DNA of 25,247 nucleotides. Origin: JBKHJA01 sp046538375. Lineage in GTDB: Bacteria; Acidobacteriota; Aminicenantia; Aminicenantales; Aminicenantaceae. A model generated the notes under the pieces. It saw only the letters and a program-made list of their open reading frames with translations, searched no databases and had not been told where the DNA came from. The stretch's first letter is position 1; each line of letters starts with the position of its first letter. Positions 22,322-25,247 of this stretch are shown here, piece by piece. Location: contig JBKHJA010000025.1 in NCBI GenBank assembly GCA_046538375.1, positions 1 through 25,247 of the forward strand, read 5' to 3'. The translations under genes and the position numbers were made by a program.

Positions 22322-23656
22322 CTAGCCTTGATGTCTGACCAGATGGCGAACCCCTTCCAGAAGCATGTCTATATCCTTAAAAGTGACGTAGATATGAGTG
22401 GAAACTCTCACCCCATAGGTTCCTTCCTCTTCTCTTCCGATAGTCCTTATCACTATGTTGTATTTCTCGCGAAGATAGCTGACCATTTTTTGGGGCTTCA
22501 ATCCTTCTACAGAAAAAGCGGTCAACCCACCGCTGAGGTAAGGATCTCTGGAGGTGTGCAGTCTCACTCCGGGAATCCTGCTCAACTCTCTTTTCAGATA
22601 CCCGGCAAGGGCCTTGATTCTCCTCTCTATTCTCTGTTTGCCCACAGCCTGCTGAAAATCCACGGCTTCCCCCAGGGCAATGATTAGCGAATCCGCCCTC
22701 TGGCCCACGGTTTCATATTTTCGGGCATTCTGGTAAGTATCCCAGCCAGAAGAGGCGATGGTGGGCCACAATCGATCCTGCTGTTTCTTCTTCACATAGA
22801 GCAGCCCCACTCCTGTGGGAGCACCCAGCCATTTGTAAGGACTGGTGGCAAAAAAATCTGCTCCCAATTCTTTCATATCCAGATCGAGCATACCCAGGCC
22901 ATGAGCACTGTCCGCCAGCACCAGAACGCCCTTCTCATGGGCCATTTCGCTCAATTCTTTGAGGGGAGTGATAAGCCCTGAAATATAGACGGTATGGCTG
23001 ATGCTGATGACTCTTGTCCGGGGAGTTATGGCCTTCTCAAAAGCCGCCACCAGCTCATTCACAGATTCAGGAGGATACCCTATGGGAACTTCCTTGATCT
23101 TTATTCCGTATCTTGCCTCTTTCAATTTCCAGGGATGAATTCCTGCGGGATGCTCCATGGTGGAAAGAAGCACTTCATCGCCTTCTTTTAGATCCAATCC
23201 ATTGGCCACAAAATTCATTCCCTCTGTGGTGTTCCTGGTTATGACCACCTCATCAGGAGAAGCATTGATGAACCTGGCCAGTTTTGAGCGGACTTCTGCC
23301 TTTTTCCTGGGAATGAAATTATAACAATCAAAGGGATTGGTCACCTGGAGTTTGCAGTATTTGATCAAGGAGTTAAACACAGGCTTGGGCATGGGCCCCA
23401 GAGTGCCGTTGTTCATCATGATCAGTCCATCCTGGAACAAAAAATGCTTTCTTATGGCATCCCAGTAAATCCCATCAGGCGATTCATCTTTTATGTGCTT
23501 TTGGTTGATAGAGGTGATGCTTTGATAAACAGAGGCATTCAATCTGTTCAATTGGGCCGCAGAAAAAGCAGAACCAGCTATTAAATATTTGACAAAATCT
23601 CGCCTAGAAAGATCTGCACACCCTTGGGATCTTTCTGTGTTTTGACTACTGTCCAT
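22322..23656 (-). CDS. Tat-exported class V aminotransferase (PLP enzyme)
   Basis: A 444-residue protein with a twin-arginine leader, LSRRDFVKYLIAGSAFSAA (16-34), followed by a class V aminotransferase fold like isopenicillin-N epimerase or cysteine desulfurase relatives. PLP site residues are visible: N142-TTEG (substrate/phosphate loop), H169 in MEHPAG, D249 and H252 in ADSAHGLG, and the Schiff-base K275 in TSPYKWLGAP. No cysteine-desulfurase-type active-site cysteine loop was identified, so an epimerase or lyase on amino acids is more likely; the substrate is unknown. AAAGGAGGTG lies 8 bases before the ATG. Export through Tat implies cofactor insertion before transport. It converges with the archaemetzincin gene. 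Confidence 0.88.
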   Translation of the reverse strand: MDSSQNTERSQGCADLSRRDFVKYLIAGSAFSAAQLNRLNASVYQSITSINQKHIKDESPDGIYWDAIRKHFLFQDGLIMMNNGTLGPMPKPVFNSLIKYCKLQVTNPFDCYNFIPRKKAEVRSKLARFINASPDEVVITRNTTEGMNFVANGLDLKEGDEVLLSTMEHPAGIHPWKLKEARYGIKIKEVPIGYPPESVNELVAAFEKAITPRTRVISISHTVYISGLITPLKELSEMAHEKGVLVLADSAHGLGMLDLDMKELGADFFATSPYKWLGAPTGVGLLYVKKKQQDRLWPTIASSGWDTYQNARKYETVGQRADSLIIALGEAVDFQQAVGKQRIERRIKALAGYLKRELSRIPGVRLHTSRDPYLSGGLTAFSVEGLKPQKMVSYLREKYNIVIRTIGREEEGTYGVRVSTHIYVTFKDIDMLLEGVRHLVRHQG

Positions 23657-23684
23657 TTAAATCCACCTCCTTTCGGTTTGCCCC

Positions 23685-23714
23685 ATTTTATTCACAACCT
23701 GTTCGGTCTGTCAA
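23685..23714 (-). promoter_or_regulatory. Promoter for the Tat-exported aminotransferase
   Basis: On the minus strand a perfect TTGACA (23709-23714) is followed after 18 bases by TAAAAT (23685-23690), giving a leader of about 22 bases that contains the strong AAAGGAGGTG ribosome site. Confidence 0.6.
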
Positions 23715-23757
23715 ACAAGGATTAAACGAGATTCAGGAGATCAATCTGAGAAAGCAG

Positions 23758-24630
23758 TCAACGGCTCCCTTTCCTGGCTTTATTGGCTTTATTGGCCTTC
23801 ATCAAAACGATGCTGCCGTCCTGGATTCCAATATCCTGGGCAATGACCGGGCATTTCGCTTTCAAAAGAAAATATATGGGTCCTTTCTCTCCAGAGAGTC
23901 CTTCATAATTGCCCTGACCTTTGCTGATCACCACATCGGCTGAACGGTATATATTTAAAAACTCCTCAGAACATAACCTTAGGATGGTTCCTGGAGCATC
24001 ACATCCTGAAGAAATGATTTCTGCCACTTCATTCACACCTGAAAGGATGGCATCTTCCAGGGTGGCATCGTTGATGACGGCACTTTCCCTCACCGCATAA
24101 ATCACAGGTTTTCCAATTTCTTCTATGAGCAAACGGTCAAACACCGTCTCGCCGGCGTTATCGGCCACATAAAGAATTCTTTCCGCCTTAGCCAGGTCAC
24201 CACATAAATCTCTGTAATGGTTTATGGCAAAATCTTGAGAAAGAATCTTATGGATGTCTTCTTCCAGATTGAAATCAGCCTGGGCGCCGAAATCAATGAT
24301 ATTTCCGGCAATGGAGAGCCTTACTGCAGTCATCAGGCCATCTTTTGAGGAATCTATCCATGTTTTCATTCGAGGATACAAAGAAAGGGCCTGGCGTGTG
24401 CATGTGTCTTTTATCTCTTTGTAGGGATCATCCACTCCGGTCATCTGGGAAATGATTCTGTAAACTTCTTTTCCGATTTCAGGAGGAGTGGCATCCAGGG
24501 AGAGGGTGGGAAGAGTGATGCTGACTTCGGCCAATATCTGCCGTATCTTCTTTTCATCTGATGTGATCAACCTGGATGTTTTAAGAGTCTGTTTAAAAAA
24601 ACAAGGATAGCAGTCCAGGTAGGTTTTCAT
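23758..24630 (-). CDS. DUF89 (ARMT1-like) metal-dependent damage-control phosphatase-type protein
   Basis: A 290-residue DUF89 protein. It begins with the cysteine pair YLDCYPC (C7, C10) typical of the prokaryotic subfamily. SIAGNIIDFG (106-115), VADNAGETVFD (155-165) with metal ligands D157/N158, NDATLEDA (187-194), SSGCDAPG and ISKGQGNYEGL (235-245) are all present. Related enzymes hydrolyse phosphate from damaged or side-product metabolites. The C-terminus carries a small Lys-Ala-Asn repeat encoded by a 9-bp tandem repeat (23776-23793). The start overlaps the stop of the upstream Nudix gene by four bases (ATGA), so the two are translationally coupled and may act together in metabolite clean-up. 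Confidence 0.88.
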   Translation of the reverse strand: MKTYLDCYPCFFKQTLKTSRLITSDEKKIRQILAEVSITLPTLSLDATPPEIGKEVYRIISQMTGVDDPYKEIKDTCTRQALSLYPRMKTWIDSSKDGLMTAVRLSIAGNIIDFGAQADFNLEEDIHKILSQDFAINHYRDLCGDLAKAERILYVADNAGETVFDRLLIEEIGKPVIYAVRESAVINDATLEDAILSGVNEVAEIISSGCDAPGTILRLCSEEFLNIYRSADVVISKGQGNYEGLSGEKGPIYFLLKAKCPVIAQDIGIQDGSIVLMKANKANKARKGSR

Positions 24631-25124
24631 GGTTTTTTACGGGCCCACCCATCTTGGATTATTTTTTTGTGACTGGAGAAAGCAATCTCTGGAAGCTTAT
24701 CATAGGCAAAAAATCCAGCTTCCTGCGAATCAGAACCAGGAGAAAGGCTTCCTCTGGCGGCCACTTCATATCCGATGATAAGCACGTTTCTGTAAAGCAC
24801 GGATTCCTGCGAATAAACTCCCACCAATTTCAATATCTTTCCTTTCAGACCTGTCTCTTCTTCAAGTTCTCTGAGACAGGCTTCCTCCGGAGTTTCCTCG
24901 ATCTCTATAAAACCAGAAGGCAGGGCCCATTTGCCGACTCCTGGCTCTACGCCTCTTTTTACCAAAAGAATTTTCTGCTCTTCATTCATCACTAAAGCCG
25001 CAGCGCTGGGCAGAGGATTCTGATAGAATACCTGTCCGCAGCTAGGGCAGAAAAGCCTGGTCCTTTCTTCCTCTTTTTTCTCCATCAATTCAGAGCCGCA
25101 CTGGGGACAGTATTTAAACATCAA
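24627..25124 (-). CDS. Nudix hydrolase with N-terminal zinc ribbon
   Basis: A 165-residue protein. The N-terminus is a zinc ribbon, CPQC (6-9) and CPSC (26-29), followed by QNPLPSAAALV and the Nudix box starting G71: GFIEIEETPEEACLRELEEE then TGL, matching Gx5Ex7REUxEExGU in full. NudC-like NADH pyrophosphatases have a comparable ribbon, but this protein is shorter and lacks their N-terminal domain, so a nucleotide-sugar or dinucleotide substrate is equally possible. Two ATGs (25124, 25121) are adjacent; the ribosome site is weak. It overlaps the DUF89 gene by four bases. Confidence 0.9.
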   Translation of the reverse strand: MMFKYCPQCGSELMEKKEEERTRLFCPSCGQVFYQNPLPSAAALVMNEEQKILLVKRGVEPGVGKWALPSGFIEIEETPEEACLRELEEETGLKGKILKLVGVYSQESVLYRNVLIIGYEVAARGSLSPGSDSQEAGFFAYDKLPEIAFSSHKKIIQDGWARKKP

Positions 25125-25179
25125 TATCTTTAATTTACGCCTCGAACATAAAAAAGAATTTCTCTCTAAAGAGACAGGA

Positions 25180-25208
25180 ATTATTCTTTAGTAATATGTC
25201 ATGTCCAA
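25180..25208 (-). promoter_or_regulatory. Possible promoter for the Nudix-DUF89 pair
   Basis: On the minus strand TTGGAC (25203-25208) and AATAAT (25180-25185) are 17 bases apart. The -35 box lies inside the small inverted repeat TGTCC-AA-GGACA (25202-25213), which could be an operator. Support is modest. Confidence 0.3.
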
Positions 25209-25247
25209 GGACACCCACGAACCATGAAAATAACTGATTTGTTGCAA

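Noticed and set aside
1..25247. Inverted ACAAATCAGTT near both window edges (about 2-12 and near the right end)
   Set aside because: Eleven bases are little evidence, the flanking sequences differ, and the window edges are arbitrary.
1..25247. CRISPR array, prophage, integrase or rRNA operon
   Set aside because: No regularly spaced repeats, phage structural genes, integrase or rRNA segments were seen.

Overview
The window is a gene-dense bacterial chromosome segment with fairly balanced base composition. It carries housekeeping genes and no phage, plasmid or CRISPR signal. The proteins include signal peptides, a Tat-type leader, several secreted or large metallopeptidases and one tRNA with an encoded CCA. 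A Gram-negative bacterium of a less-cultivated lineage (Aminicenantes/Acidobacteriota-like) would fit the gene mix, but that placement is inference and the sequence alone does not prove it.

Left part (1-3.5 kb): a run of strong hairpins (19-154), then a stand-alone CHC2/DnaG-like zinc-finger protein. Next comes a decay zone where two gene remnants meet head to tail near 1200: a frameshifted minus-strand ORF and the C-terminal end of a peroxiredoxin. Minus-strand genes follow: a Thi4-type thiazole synthase with its own near-consensus promoter, a small CxxC thioredoxin-like protein and a 52-residue ORF. After these lie a 149-bp MITE-like element with a TTAG target duplication and tRNA-Ala(GGC).

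Centre (3.5-11.7 kb, plus strand): ftsH-folP-cdaA-cdaR-glmM-pdxJ, then a DUF488 gene and an M20 amidohydrolase. This couples membrane proteolysis, folate synthesis, c-di-AMP signalling, the first dedicated step toward UDP-GlcNAc, and vitamin B6 synthesis. Behind these lie a GGQ release-factor-like gene (minus), a secreted M14 zinc carboxypeptidase (plus), an unusual EIIA-zinc ribbon fusion (minus) and a PfkB kinase (minus).

Right part (15.8-25.2 kb, mostly minus strand): a DUF72 remnant, then an operon read right to left as M28 peptidase-pgsB-pgsC-pgsW. It looks like a poly-gamma-glutamate-type polymer system lacking pgsA and headed by an exported peptidase. A second, inverted copy of the MITE-like element lies upstream of this operon. 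After it come an archaemetzincin (plus), a Tat-exported class V aminotransferase, a DUF89 protein and a zinc-ribbon Nudix hydrolase.

The points most worth following up are the two inverted MITE copies 18.4 kb apart, the EIIA-zinc ribbon fusion, the peptidase-headed pgsBCW operon, and the structured region at the left edge.
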